This document shows positions 33,182-41,338 of a stretch of DNA of 47,186 nt, piece by piece. The stretch lies in contig MKZN01000021.1 of assembly GCA_001938995.1 (NCBI GenBank), forward strand, positions 1 through 47,186. The letters run 5' to 3'. This stretch comes from Bacillus pumilus (GTDB lineage: Bacteria > Bacillota > Bacilli > Bacillales > Bacillaceae). The stretch's first letter is position 1, and every line of letters starts with the position of its first letter. A program made the translations under genes and the position numbers. The notes beneath the pieces were generated by a model, which did no database searches, had not been told where the DNA came from, and saw only the letters and a program-made list of their open reading frames with translations.

Positions 33182-34456
33182 ATGAAACGACGACAGCCAA
33201 TCCCAGTAGATGAGGCAATCAGAACAGTTCAACAATATCAACAGCATGGAAAAATCGAATGGATTCCGTTAAAAGAGAGTTTGAACCGGTTTATTGCAGA
33301 GGATATTTTAGCTGATCATGATGTTCCTGCCTTTGATCGTTCTCCGTATGATGGCTTTGCGCTTCGAGCAGCAGATACAAAAGAAGCCTCTAGTGAACAC
33401 CCAGTCGATTTTGAAGTGATTGATCATATTGGTGCAGGGGTTGTTTCAAAGAAAACCATTGGGTCCTTTCAAGCCATTCGCATCATGACAGGAGCAAAGA
33501 TTCCAGATGGAGCGGATGTTGTCATTATGCTTGAATTGACAAAGACGTTTGAACAAGATGGGCGGCCTTTTATGTCAGTGAAAAGGCGACTTAAGCAGGG
33601 AGACAATATTGCCCGCCAAGGAGAAGAGACAGTGAAAGGGAAAGTGATGGTCAAAAAAGGCACAAAAGTGACCCCAGGGGTTATTGCATTATTGGCAACT
33701 TTCGGATATGCGGTTGTGCCAGTGGTGAAAAAGCCGATCATTGGCATCATTTCTACAGGCACTGAGCTTCTTCAAGTGAGTGATGCGATCGTGGACGGAA
33801 AAATTAGGAATAGTAACCTGAGTATGGTCTTCGCTCAAGTTCTTGAAGCAGGGGGGGAACCACTTGATTTAGGTGGTGTATCTGATGATTTCGACCAAAG
33901 CTATGAAGCTGTAAAAGCGGCAGTAAGCAAGGTTGATATGCTCATCACAACAGGTGGAGTGTCGGTGGGTGATTTTGATTATCTACCTGCGATTTATGAA
34001 AAGCTTGGTGCACAAGTTTTGTTTAATAAAGTGGCGATGAGGCCTGGAAGTGTGACGACTGTTGCTGCGCTTCCAAGCGGTCAATTACTGTTTGGGTTAT
34101 CAGGAAACCCTGCTGCTTGTTTTGTCGGATTTGAATTATTTGTTCAACCGATAATAAATATGTGGGGATTGAAAAAGAATCCATATCCAGCTTTCGCAGA
34201 GGCGAAACTGACGCATGATTTTCCGAAGGCCAATCCTTTCACCCGATTTGTCAGAGCCACATTGCAGTTCACAGGTGGTCAGCTTAGTGCAACCCCCACA
34301 GGTCTTGATAAATCAAGTGCTGTGACTTCCCTTGCTGATGCGAACTGCTTTATCGTTTTGCCTGGAGGGTCAAGAGGCTTTCAAGCAGGAGACAAAGTCC
34401 GTGTTCTGCTCTTCCAATATGAAGGCGGAGGTTCTCCATGTTGGATGACAAACTAA
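33182..34456 (+). CDS. moeA: Molybdopterin molybdenumtransferase MoeA
   Basis: A 424-residue enzyme inserting molybdate into adenylylated molybdopterin. Motifs in order: FDRSPYDGFALR (about 54-65), MTGAKIPDGADVVI, STGTELL, TTGGVSVGDFDY, MRPGSVTTVA and LSGNPAACFVGFE. TAGGAGTGAG lies before ATG 33182, 12 bases after moeB. The final 19 bases overlap mobB, showing translational coupling. Confidence 0.94.
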   Translation: MKRRQPIPVDEAIRTVQQYQQHGKIEWIPLKESLNRFIAEDILADHDVPAFDRSPYDGFALRAADTKEASSEHPVDFEVIDHIGAGVVSKKTIGSFQAIRIMTGAKIPDGADVVIMLELTKTFEQDGRPFMSVKRRLKQGDNIARQGEETVKGKVMVKKGTKVTPGVIALLATFGYAVVPVVKKPIIGIISTGTELLQVSDAIVDGKIRNSNLSMVFAQVLEAGGEPLDLGGVSDDFDQSYEAVKAAVSKVDMLITTGGVSVGDFDYLPAIYEKLGAQVLFNKVAMRPGSVTTVAALPSGQLLFGLSGNPAACFVGFELFVQPIINMWGLKKNPYPAFAEAKLTHDFPKANPFTRFVRATLQFTGGQLSATPTGLDKSSAVTSLADANCFIVLPGGSRGFQAGDKVRVLLFQYEGGGSPCWMTN

Positions 34457-34962
34457 ACCTATTACAAGTGGTAGGTTATCAAAATAGCGGGAAAACCACA
34501 TTCATTGAAAAGTTATGTCAACTGGCTGCCTATGAAAAGCTTAAACTAGGCTGTTTTAAACATCATGGACATGGGGGAAAACCCGATCGCCTTCTGAAAG
34601 AAAAAGATACGGATCGCTATGTTCAAGCTGGCGCATTTGCTGCTGGTGTGGAGGGAGAAGGTGAGTTTCATTTCTCGATGCAGCAGATGACTTTAGATCA
34701 ATTGCTAGCATTCTGTGAACACCTTCCTTTAGATGCTGTTCTCATAGAAGGCTATAAGCACGCACCTTACCGAAAAATCATTTGTGTAAAAAATGAGCAG
34801 GAGCTTCTCGATCTGTCGAAACTATCTCATATACAAGCAGCGATATATTTTTCTGAAGAGATTCAAATGAATAAGAATTATCCTTTTCCTATCTTTTCAG
34901 CGTTTGAAAAACATGGCACTGAATGGGCGTTTAATCTATTGAAAGGAGGTAGAGTGGTTTGA
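34438..34962 (+). CDS. mobB: Molybdopterin-guanine dinucleotide biosynthesis protein MobB
   Basis: A 174-residue P-loop GTPase that assists MobA. The Walker A is GYQNSGKTTF (12-21), and DAVLIEGYKHAPYRKI is the conserved MobB motif. ATG 34438 lies within the end of moeA with GGCGGAGG upstream. The stop TGA overlaps the TTG start of moaE. Confidence 0.93.
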   Translation: MLDDKLNLLQVVGYQNSGKTTFIEKLCQLAAYEKLKLGCFKHHGHGGKPDRLLKEKDTDRYVQAGAFAAGVEGEGEFHFSMQQMTLDQLLAFCEHLPLDAVLIEGYKHAPYRKIICVKNEQELLDLSKLSHIQAAIYFSEEIQMNKNYPFPIFSAFEKHGTEWAFNLLKGGRVV

Positions 34963-35453
34963 ATGAACTTTTTAAAATAACAAAAGAGCCGATTGATGTG
35001 AATCAATTGATTGAACATGTGACAAGACGTCATGTGGGGGCCATAACGACATTTATCGGAACAGTCAGAGAGTGGACAAAGGGAAAAAAAACATTGCGTT
35101 TAACGTATGAAGCATACATACCAATGGCCGAAAAGATGTTATGTCAAATCGGACAAGAAATAAAGGAACAATGGCCTGATGCTGAAGCTGCCATTGTACA
35201 TCGGATTGGAACATTAGAGATATCGGACATTGCAGTCGCGATAACTGTCTCGTCTCCTCATAGAAAGGCAGCGTATGAAGCGAATGAATTTGCCATTGAA
35301 CGCATCAAGGAAATCGTGCCGATTTGGAAAAAGGAGTATTGGGAAGATGGGGAGGCATGGATTGGTGATCAGCTTGAAACGGTATCTTATCCAGAAGGAA
35401 AGCCCAGTGCTCTCCAGCTACATGATAAAAAAGGGAGTGATCAACTTGATTAA
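34959..35453 (+). CDS. moaE: Molybdopterin synthase catalytic subunit MoaE
   Basis: A 164-residue large subunit of molybdopterin synthase, which transfers sulfur from MoaD-thiocarboxylate to precursor Z. Conserved parts: GAITTFIGTVREWTKG, LTYEAYIPMAEK, HRIGTLEISDIAV, SSPHRKAAYEA and PIWKKEYWEDG (active-site lysines). The start is TTG 34959, as AAAGGAGG ends about 8 bases upstream. It overlaps mobB by 4 bases and moaD by 8. Confidence 0.94.
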   Translation: MNELFKITKEPIDVNQLIEHVTRRHVGAITTFIGTVREWTKGKKTLRLTYEAYIPMAEKMLCQIGQEIKEQWPDAEAAIVHRIGTLEISDIAVAITVSSPHRKAAYEANEFAIERIKEIVPIWKKEYWEDGEAWIGDQLETVSYPEGKPSALQLHDKKGSDQLD

Positions 35454-35679
35454 GGTGTTATTGTTCGCCGGCCTTGCTGAGAAGGCCGGTAAACAACATA
35501 TTATCATTCAAAAAGATAAAACAACGGTTGATGAGATTAAAATAGAATTACAGGAGGTATATGGGGTTGATGCGACACAGAATGTGATGGTTGCAGTCAA
35601 CGAAATATATACGAGAGATAATGATGAAGTACGTAGCGGGGACACTGTTGCACTCATTCCTCCTGTAAGTGGTGGATAA
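35446..35679 (+). CDS. moaD: Molybdopterin synthase sulfur carrier subunit MoaD
   Basis: A 77-residue ubiquitin-like sulfur carrier. It starts MIKVLLFAGLAEKAG and ends PPVSGG, whose terminal Gly-Gly is adenylated by MoeB and thiocarboxylated. TTG 35446 is the start: AGGGAG lies 9 bases upstream and the length equals B. subtilis MoaD. A longer open frame beginning at 35275 inside moaE is not real. The operon lacks moaA, moaB and moaC, which must lie elsewhere. Confidence 0.93.
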   Translation: MIKVLLFAGLAEKAGKQHIIIQKDKTTVDEIKIELQEVYGVDATQNVMVAVNEIYTRDNDEVRSGDTVALIPPVSGG

Positions 35680-35692
35680 TAGATATTAGAGG

Positions 35693-35727
35693 AATTGGTT
35701 ATGGCTGTTAGCTGTAACCAATTTTTT
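35693..35727. terminator. Terminator between moaD and the Rok-like gene
   Basis: A 9-bp stem AATTGGTTA / TAACCAATT (35693-35701 / 35715-35723), 13-base loop, T-run on the plus strand. It probably ends the molybdenum operon and may also act on the convergent gene. Confidence 0.8.
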
Positions 35728-36103
35728 ATGTGTGAAAAGCTTGGAGAGGTACTTGGGTGTGATCTTCGTAAATGAAACATCCTCTTCTAGCTTTTGAAAT
35801 GTGAGGGTCGAGTTGTTGAATGAGATCATACAATTCGCTGATTCGTCTCACATTGAAGTCTGTTCGAGCTTGAAGTTGATCCTTTAATTCTTTTGTGCTC
35901 ACAATACTTCCTTTTTTTTCTTTAATAATATCTACACATCTAGCTGCGTAGTATATTTTGTCATTAGATGGTCTGCTTTCTTTCATATCAAGTAATTTTA
36001 GCTCATGATAAATCAATTCTCTTTCCTTTCGAAAGTATTGCCATGCTTCTTGTTCCTTTTCATAAAGTAAAATCAATTGCATTTTCAATTTTTCTCTTAA
36101 CAT
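35726..36103 (-). CDS. Short Rok-like DNA-binding protein
   Basis: A 125-residue protein that looks like a shortened Rok. Its N-terminus (LKMQLILLYEKEQEAWQYF...ERELIYHELKLLD) parallels the Rok coiled coil, sharing ER-x2-IY-x2-L-x2-LD. Its C-terminus (STKELKDQLQARTDF...LDPHISKARRGCFIYED) parallels the Rok winged helix (SSELQKEIEKESG...KPYRGQYILE). The long Gln-rich linker and the RRRR patch of Rok are missing. Plasmid-borne short Rok proteins (sRok) are known in Bacillus; this is chromosomal, 5 kb from rok. ATG 36103 has GGAG 8 bases upstream. It sits where B. subtilis has yknU/yknV. Homology is my reading by eye. Confidence 0.7.
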   Translation of the reverse strand: MLREKLKMQLILLYEKEQEAWQYFRKERELIYHELKLLDMKESRPSNDKIYYAARCVDIIKEKKGSIVSTKELKDQLQARTDFNVRRISELYDLIQQLDPHISKARRGCFIYEDHTQVPLQAFHT

Positions 36104-36253
36104 TCACTTGACTCCATTTCCACTATCATTTAACCTACCTCTATTTTACATTATATGAAAAAATAACATTTGTTCAAGTAAAATCCTTTTGTTTTTATTT
36201 TTTTAATATGAAAGTATTGATGCTAAAGGCTTATTTGTTCTGCAAGAGAGACT

Positions 36254-36303
36254 AATAATAGTCCTAGGAAGCGGTGAAACCGTCAAATTACTAGGATTAT
36301 TTT
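36254..36303 (+). terminator. Compound hairpin without an obvious gene
   Basis: An outer stem AATAATAGTCCTAG / CTAGGATTATT (36257-36267 pairs with 36291-36301, one G-U), an inner stem CGGT-GAA-ACCG (36272-36282), then TTTT. It looks like a terminator with an extra arm, or the 3' end of a small RNA. The nearest upstream plus-strand gene is moaD, 570 bases away behind its own terminator. The rest of 36104-36619 is AT-rich with no supported gene. Confidence 0.5.
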
Positions 36304-36619
36304 AACAAAAAATTGTTGTATCTCACTAAGATCATCTCGTTTTAAAGGAAAAGGATATTTATTCCGAAAGGCATAAATGTTATACTTTGTAAAATGATTT
36401 TGTGAAGTAAAACCACTATTTTCAGATATGAATATGGTCTAAATATGGTGTCATTGAAAGAATATAGATCACGAAAATAGAATAATAGATATCATCTTCA
36501 TTCAATTAAAAGAAGAAATTCAAATGTTTAATCACTTATTGGCAAACTTTTGCTAAAATAGAAAGAACAAGAGTGTATTTGGTCAATTGATAGCTTGACA
36601 TAGAGAGGATGATACTTGA

Positions 36620-37198
36620 TCTACGATACTAGGGGTTACGACTAGACCCGCAGAGCAATTGAAAAGATACCCGTTAATATGGTGGCCTTTATGCTGTGTC
36701 ACCGTCTTAACAGTCATCGCCACTTATTTGTCTGAGATGGTGAATGAAGGACTTAGGGTTGCTGACTCCTTTTGTTTATGCGGCTGTATTGGTTGGTCTT
36801 ATCCTAGGGCTCGTGGTCAATGCCGCGGTATATAAGCTCATTGTCGTCATAGCAAAAGGTGATGCATCGTTTCATCAGCTGTTTTCAGCAGTCCGATTTT
36901 CACCGTTTACGATCATTTCTCATCTAGCAGTCATCTTTTTGCATGTTCCAAAAAAGAAAACGGTGACTTCATTACATGCACTCATTCAACTTCTAGAACA
37001 ATGGCATTTTATCTTTGCCAATATTGATATTTTTGTGATTTGGAGCCTTATTTTAACTGGCTTTTTATTGATCAAGGTCGGTCGTGGGTCGTCTATCAAC
37101 AAGACACTACTTGGGTTGTGGTAGGGGTGTTTTATCTGTTTTCATTCATTTTTCAGTACGCAAGAACGACAATGAACATGTCATTAAGCTGGGGGTAA
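36620..37198 (+). pseudogene. yknW: yknW (Yip1-family membrane protein) broken by frameshifts
   Basis: YknW-like coding sequence is spread over two reading frames. Part 1 (about 36620-36750) gives [20 protein letters not shown]... then a helix. Part 2 (about 36744-37080, next frame) gives [20 protein letters not shown] and further helices. Part 3 (about 37070-37198, back in the first frame) gives SWVVYQQDTTWVVVGVFYLF and ends at TAA 37196-37198. The start codon is also lost: TGA at 36617 blocks the frame upstream. YknW is a multi-helix protein needed with YknXYZ for protection from the SDP toxin in B. subtilis. Part 2 alone could still make a 126-residue peptide. Confidence 0.8.
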
Positions 37199-37206
37199 GA
37201 TGTTTG

Positions 37207-38313
37207 ATGAAAAGAAAAATAATCATAGGGTCAATTATTATTATCGTCATTGGTCTATTTGTTGGATTTAACATTGCGAAGAATCAATCAAAACCAGTTT
37301 CTACAACAGCAATTGAAACCATTAAACTATCACCAAAAGAAATCACGTCCACTGTGATGACACCTGGCACTCTTTCATTCTCAGAAGAACAATTCATTTA
37401 TGTAGAAGAGGAAAAAGGAGAATTGAATCAGATTGCTGTAAAAGAAGGTGAAAAGGTACAGCCGGGGAAACCATTGCTTACATATGAAAATAAAGAACTG
37501 GAGCTTGAGCAAAAGCAACAAGCGCTAGCCTCTGAATCAAGCGCATTAAAAGTGGAACAATTGCGAAAGAGACTTAATGAAATAGATCAGACAAAAAAAG
37601 GTGATTCCAGCTCAGCCATCAAAAATGAGCGAGACCAGCTTGAATTAGAATGGAGAGCTGCTGAATTAGAGCAACAACAAATCACTCTCAATGAAGAAAA
37701 AGTAAAGGGACAACTAGAGGATTTAACAATACATAGTGAAATCGAAGGAACAGTGATTTCGATTGAGCGAGAAGCTGTCGCAGGAAAATTGGAAGAGAGA
37801 CAACCGATCATCCACATAGGCAATGAGAAAAAAATGATTGTGCGGGGTTTGATCTCTGAGTATGATGCCTTAAAAGTGAAGAAGAAACAAAAAGTAAAGG
37901 TCACATCTGATGTGATTCGTGGCAAGAGCTGGCAAGGAGTTGTTAAGAAAGTGGGCGCTGTCCCTGTACGTGAAGCGGCTGAACCAAATGCAGCTGATCA
38001 AACAGTTCAATATCCAGTTGAAATTGAAATAAAGGGAAAGAAACCAGGTGCAAAACCAGGCTTTAAAATGATTATGGAAATTGAAACAGACAAGCGCCAA
38101 GCGCAAACCATCCCAGACACAGCGGTCAAAAAAGAAGATGGCGGCCAATACGTCTATATTGTTAAAAAGAATGTGTTGAAAAAAGTGAAAGTGGAGATAG
38201 GAGAAACGTCAGGTCATGAACTTGAGGTGACGAAAGGATTAACAAATGAGGATTACATCATCGCCAATCCATCAGATGATATGTATGACGGAATGGAAGT
38301 GAATGCTGAATGA
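37207..38313 (+). CDS. yknX: Membrane fusion-like protein YknX of an ABC exporter
   Basis: A 368-residue HlyD/MacA-type adaptor. One N-terminal membrane anchor (about 4-22, IIIGSIIIIVIGLFVGF) is followed by a beta-barrel/lipoyl half motif (EGEKVQPGKPLLTYE), a short coiled coil (about 95-160, ELEQKQQALAS ... LELEWRAAELEQQQ), the second lipoyl half (IEGTVISIEREAV) and membrane-proximal beta domains. YknX bridges YknYZ to the outside of the cell. ATG 37207 is chosen; an in-frame TTG lies 3 bases before, and the long upstream extension belongs to the wrong frame of yknW. It overlaps yknY by ATGA. Confidence 0.9.
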   Translation: MKRKIIIGSIIIIVIGLFVGFNIAKNQSKPVSTTAIETIKLSPKEITSTVMTPGTLSFSEEQFIYVEEEKGELNQIAVKEGEKVQPGKPLLTYENKELELEQKQQALASESSALKVEQLRKRLNEIDQTKKGDSSSAIKNERDQLELEWRAAELEQQQITLNEEKVKGQLEDLTIHSEIEGTVISIEREAVAGKLEERQPIIHIGNEKKMIVRGLISEYDALKVKKKQKVKVTSDVIRGKSWQGVVKKVGAVPVREAAEPNAADQTVQYPVEIEIKGKKPGAKPGFKMIMEIETDKRQAQTIPDTAVKKEDGGQYVYIVKKNVLKKVKVEIGETSGHELEVTKGLTNEDYIIANPSDDMYDGMEVNAE

Positions 38314-39011
38314 TTCAGCTTTCAAACGTCACAAAAAGCTACGAGGTAGCTCAAGAAACATTTGATGTATTAAGCGAGATTGATCTTGTTATTGCAAAGG
38401 GTGAATATGTGTCAATTATGGGTCCGTCTGGCTCTGGGAAGTCGACGTTGATGAATATTATTGGTTGTTTAGATCGCCCAACCTCAGGTCAATATCAATT
38501 TCTAGGGAAAGAGCTGTCAACGGCAAAGGATCAGGAGCTTGCAGCCATTCGAAATCAATCCATCGGATTTGTATTTCAACAATTTCATTTACTGCCTAGA
38601 TTAAATGCAAAGCGAAATGTTGAACTTCCAATGATTTATTCAGGCATGAATCAAACAGAGAGAAAAGAGCGCGCAGAAATTGCATTGGAAAAGGTAGGCT
38701 TGGCTGATCGAATGAATCATATGCCAAATGAGCTGTCAGGCGGTCAAAAGCAGAGAGTGGCTATTGCACGGGCGATAGTGAATCATCCGCAGCTTATTTT
38801 AGCAGATGAACCGACAGGCGCTCTCGACTCCAAAACGAGCTCCTCGATAATGGAACAGTTTACACAACTAAATGAGGAAGGGACAACGGTCGTTCTTGTC
38901 ACCCATGAGGAAGAAATAGCTGCATGTACGAACCGAATGGTCATTGTCCGAGATGGTCGCCTTGTTGAAGATAGACTAACACAAGGGGGCGCTTTGAATG
39001 AAACTCGTTGA
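38310..39011 (+). CDS. yknY: ABC transporter ATP-binding protein YknY
   Basis: A 233-residue ATPase of the MacB/LolD type. Walker A is GPSGSGKST (near 39), Q-loop QFHLLPRL, signature LSGGQKQRVA, Walker B LILADEPTGALDS and H-loop LVTHE are all intact. ATG overlaps the yknX stop, and the gene overlaps yknZ by 14 bases, indicating tight coupling within yknXYZ. Confidence 0.94.
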   Translation: MIQLSNVTKSYEVAQETFDVLSEIDLVIAKGEYVSIMGPSGSGKSTLMNIIGCLDRPTSGQYQFLGKELSTAKDQELAAIRNQSIGFVFQQFHLLPRLNAKRNVELPMIYSGMNQTERKERAEIALEKVGLADRMNHMPNELSGGQKQRVAIARAIVNHPQLILADEPTGALDSKTSSSIMEQFTQLNEEGTTVVLVTHEEEIAACTNRMVIVRDGRLVEDRLTQGGALNETR

Positions 39012-40191
39012 AAATATTAAAATAGCGCTGAATTCTGTATTAGCCCATAAATTACGCTCCATTTTAACCATGCTAGGCATTATTATCGGTGTTGGATCAG
39101 TGATTGCAGTTGTCGCCATTGGTCAGGGCGGAGAACAAATGCTAAAAGAATCGATCTCTGGACCAAACAATGCCATTGAAATGACGTATACACCATCTGA
39201 TGAAGAAATGAATGAGAATCCAAATTCTTTATTTGAAGCTGCATTTACAGAAGAGGACACACAGAACATCAAGATGTTGAACGGCGTAAAACAGGTGGCT
39301 TCGTCAACTGCACAAGGAATGCAATTGAGAGTCAAAGATACGACAGTGGATGCTACTGTAAATGGTATTAATGAAGGGTATACAAATGTACATTCGCTAC
39401 AAATAGCAGAAGGTCAAGATTTAACCGATATTGATTTTAGGAGCGGAAGAAGAGTAGCGATTATTTCAGAAGGTTTAAAAAAGGAGCTACTTAACGGACA
39501 GGAAGCATTAGGCGAAATGATTTGGATGAACGGTCAGCCGGTTGAAGTCATCGGAGTTTTAGCGAAACAGGAAGGACTTTTTTCATTCGATATGAATGAA
39601 ATATATGTCCCATTTGCTCTTCTCACTTCCACATTTGGCTTTAACAAATACGATAAGATGTCTATACAAGTAGCGCACGCTGATGAAATGAAGGAAGTAG
39701 GCAATTCCGCAGCTGCGATATTAAATGAAAATCACCATACAGAAGATGCCTATGAAATGATCAATATGGAGGAAATTGCTGCAGGCATCGGTCAAATTAC
39801 GTCTGTCATGACAACAATCATTGGATCAATCGCAGGCATCTCATTACTTGTAGGTGGAATTGGAGTCATGAATATTATGCTCGTTTCTGTAACCGAGAGA
39901 ACAAGAGAAATCGGTATTAGAAAAGCACTTGGCGCAACAAGGTCTCAAATACTGATTCAGTTTTTAATCGAGTCTGTCGTATTAACACTCATCGGTGGAT
40001 TGATCGGAACGGCACTTGGATTAGGTGGAGCATCTCTTATCTCGCTCATCGCAGGTTGGCCATCCCTTGTCTCATGGCAAGTGGTGTTGGGCGGTGTACT
40101 GTTTAGTATGCTAATTGGTATCATTTTTGGATTAATCCCTGCAAATAAAGCGGCAAGACTTGATCCTATTGAATCCCTTCGGTATGAATAG
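38998..40191 (+). CDS. yknZ: MacB-type ABC permease YknZ
   Basis: A 397-residue permease: helix 1 (about 20-42, LRSILTMLGIIIGVGSVIAV), a long extracellular MacB periplasmic-core-like domain (about 45-265), then three helices of the FtsX domain (about 275-395, with GIGVMNIMLVSVTERTREIGIRKALGA). Length equals B. subtilis YknZ. With YknX and YknY it forms the transporter linked to SDP peptide protection; the locus is sigma-W controlled in B. subtilis, but I found no clear sigma-W promoter here. Confidence 0.93.
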   Translation: MKLVENIKIALNSVLAHKLRSILTMLGIIIGVGSVIAVVAIGQGGEQMLKESISGPNNAIEMTYTPSDEEMNENPNSLFEAAFTEEDTQNIKMLNGVKQVASSTAQGMQLRVKDTTVDATVNGINEGYTNVHSLQIAEGQDLTDIDFRSGRRVAIISEGLKKELLNGQEALGEMIWMNGQPVEVIGVLAKQEGLFSFDMNEIYVPFALLTSTFGFNKYDKMSIQVAHADEMKEVGNSAAAILNENHHTEDAYEMINMEEIAAGIGQITSVMTTIIGSIAGISLLVGGIGVMNIMLVSVTERTREIGIRKALGATRSQILIQFLIESVVLTLIGGLIGTALGLGGASLISLIAGWPSLVSWQVVLGGVLFSMLIGIIFGLIPANKAARLDPIESLRYE

Positions 40192-40317
40192 TGCTGGACA
40201 GCTAGTATGGACAATTCTCCGCGGTTGCTCACAAACTATCAAAATCACATTGAATGATTACTAACACAAAGGTTTTCAAGGTACGCTTGCTAAATTCCGT
40301 CCAATGTGAATACTCTG

Positions 40318-40352
40318 AAGCTTTTATGCCATTGGCATAAAAGCTTTTTTTC
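40318..40352 (+). terminator. Rho-independent terminator of yknXYZ
   Basis: A 13-bp stem AAGCTTTTATGCC / GGCATAAAAGCTT (40318-40330 / 40334-40346), 3-base loop, T-run. The remainder of 40192-40500 shows no gene. Confidence 0.9.
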
Positions 40353-40507
40353 GTTCAATTGAATGAAATGAAAAATGATAGAAATGCTAATATCAGGACT
40401 TTTATCTTAATGTCACATATTTTTCAGTTTACAAATGGAACATATCAAGGTAAGATGACCAATGTGAAAGATTTTGATAGTTATTGAATGTATTTGAACG
40501 TTTTGTA

Positions 40508-40566
40508 TTGATAATGTTGAAAAAAGCGATTACAATAAAGGTGCGCGCAAAATGAATACGTTTTCA
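40508..40566 (+). promoter_or_regulatory. fru operon promoter with cre site
   Basis: TTGATA (40508-40513), 17 bases, TACAAT (40531-40536). TGAATACGTTTTCA (40553-40566) lies about 10 bases after the start point and fits the cre consensus (TGWNANCGNTNWCA) with one mismatch, so CcpA can act as a roadblock. A second, poorer cre-like match overlaps the -10 (40522-40535). FruR should also bind in this region, but I cannot define its operator. Confidence 0.75.
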
Positions 40567-40582
40567 AAAGGGGGTGTTTTCA

Positions 40583-41338
40583 GTGTTAACACCAGAAAGA
40601 CATCAGCTGATTATAGATTCTTTAGAAGAACATGATGTGATTAAAATACAGGACTTAACGATGATGACCGATGCATCAGAGTCTACAATTAGAAGAGATT
40701 TATCAACTCTTGAAGAGAAGGGCTTTCTCAAAAGAGTTCATGGAGGAGCGGCCAAAATGTCAAGTATTCGACTTGAACCTGACGTTTTTGAGAAATCTGC
40801 CAAAAACCTTCATGAAAAGGCATTGATCGCTCAAGCAGCAGCCTCTCTTTTAAAACAAGGCGATTGTATATATTTAGATGCTGGTACGACCACACAGCAA
40901 ATGATTGAATTTATACAGCCAGATCAAGATATTGTCGTGGTTACAAATGGTGTTATGCACATTGAAGCACTCATGAGAAAAGGCATTTCTTTTTACCTGA
41001 TAGGCGGATCAGTGAAACATCGAACAGGAGCCATGGTGGGAGCTGCAGCTTTGACAGCTATGGAAAATTACCGTTTTGACAAGAGTTTTGTTGGGACAAA
41101 TGGCATTCATCCCGAGGCGGGTTTTACAACTCCTGATCCAGAGGAAGCACTCATGAAAAATAGAGCCATGAAGCAGGCAAAAACAACCTATATCTTATCC
41201 GATGCCTCAAAATTTGGCGAAATATCGTTTTCAGCCTTTGCTAGTTTACACGAAGCCACCATTATCACAAACGATGCAAAAGAGGATTCATTCGATAATT
41301 ACCATGAAAAAACGGTTATAAAGGTAGTGAAAACATGA
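40583..41338 (+). CDS. fruR: DeoR-family fructose operon repressor FruR
   Basis: A 251-residue repressor. The DeoR helix-turn-helix lies at 6-58 (ERHQLIIDSL, SESTIRRDLSTLEEKG, LKRVHGGA) and the sugar-phosphate sensor domain at about 75-230 (YLDAGTTTQQM, VTNGVMH, SDASKFG). The effector is likely fructose-1-phosphate. GTG 40583 gives 251 residues as in B. subtilis, with AAAGGGGGTG 6 bases upstream; GTG 40574 overlaps that site. It overlaps fruK by ATGA. Confidence 0.93.
   Translation: MLTPERHQLIIDSLEEHDVIKIQDLTMMTDASESTIRRDLSTLEEKGFLKRVHGGAAKMSSIRLEPDVFEKSAKNLHEKALIAQAAASLLKQGDCIYLDAGTTTQQMIEFIQPDQDIVVVTNGVMHIEALMRKGISFYLIGGSVKHRTGAMVGAAALTAMENYRFDKSFVGTNGIHPEAGFTTPDPEEALMKNRAMKQAKTTYILSDASKFGEISFSAFASLHEATIITNDAKEDSFDNYHEKTVIKVVKT

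Noticed and set aside
35275..35446. Long N-terminal extension of moaD
   Set aside because: It lies inside moaE in another frame; TTG 35446 with its ribosome site gives the normal MoaD length.
36275..36300. TGAAAC as a sigma-W -35 for yknW
   Set aside because: No CGTA-type -10 at the right spacing; the TGAAAC belongs to the compound hairpin.
36744..37124. Stand-alone 126-residue membrane protein
   Set aside because: Better explained as the middle fragment of a frameshifted yknW, since matching coding sequence continues in another frame on both sides.
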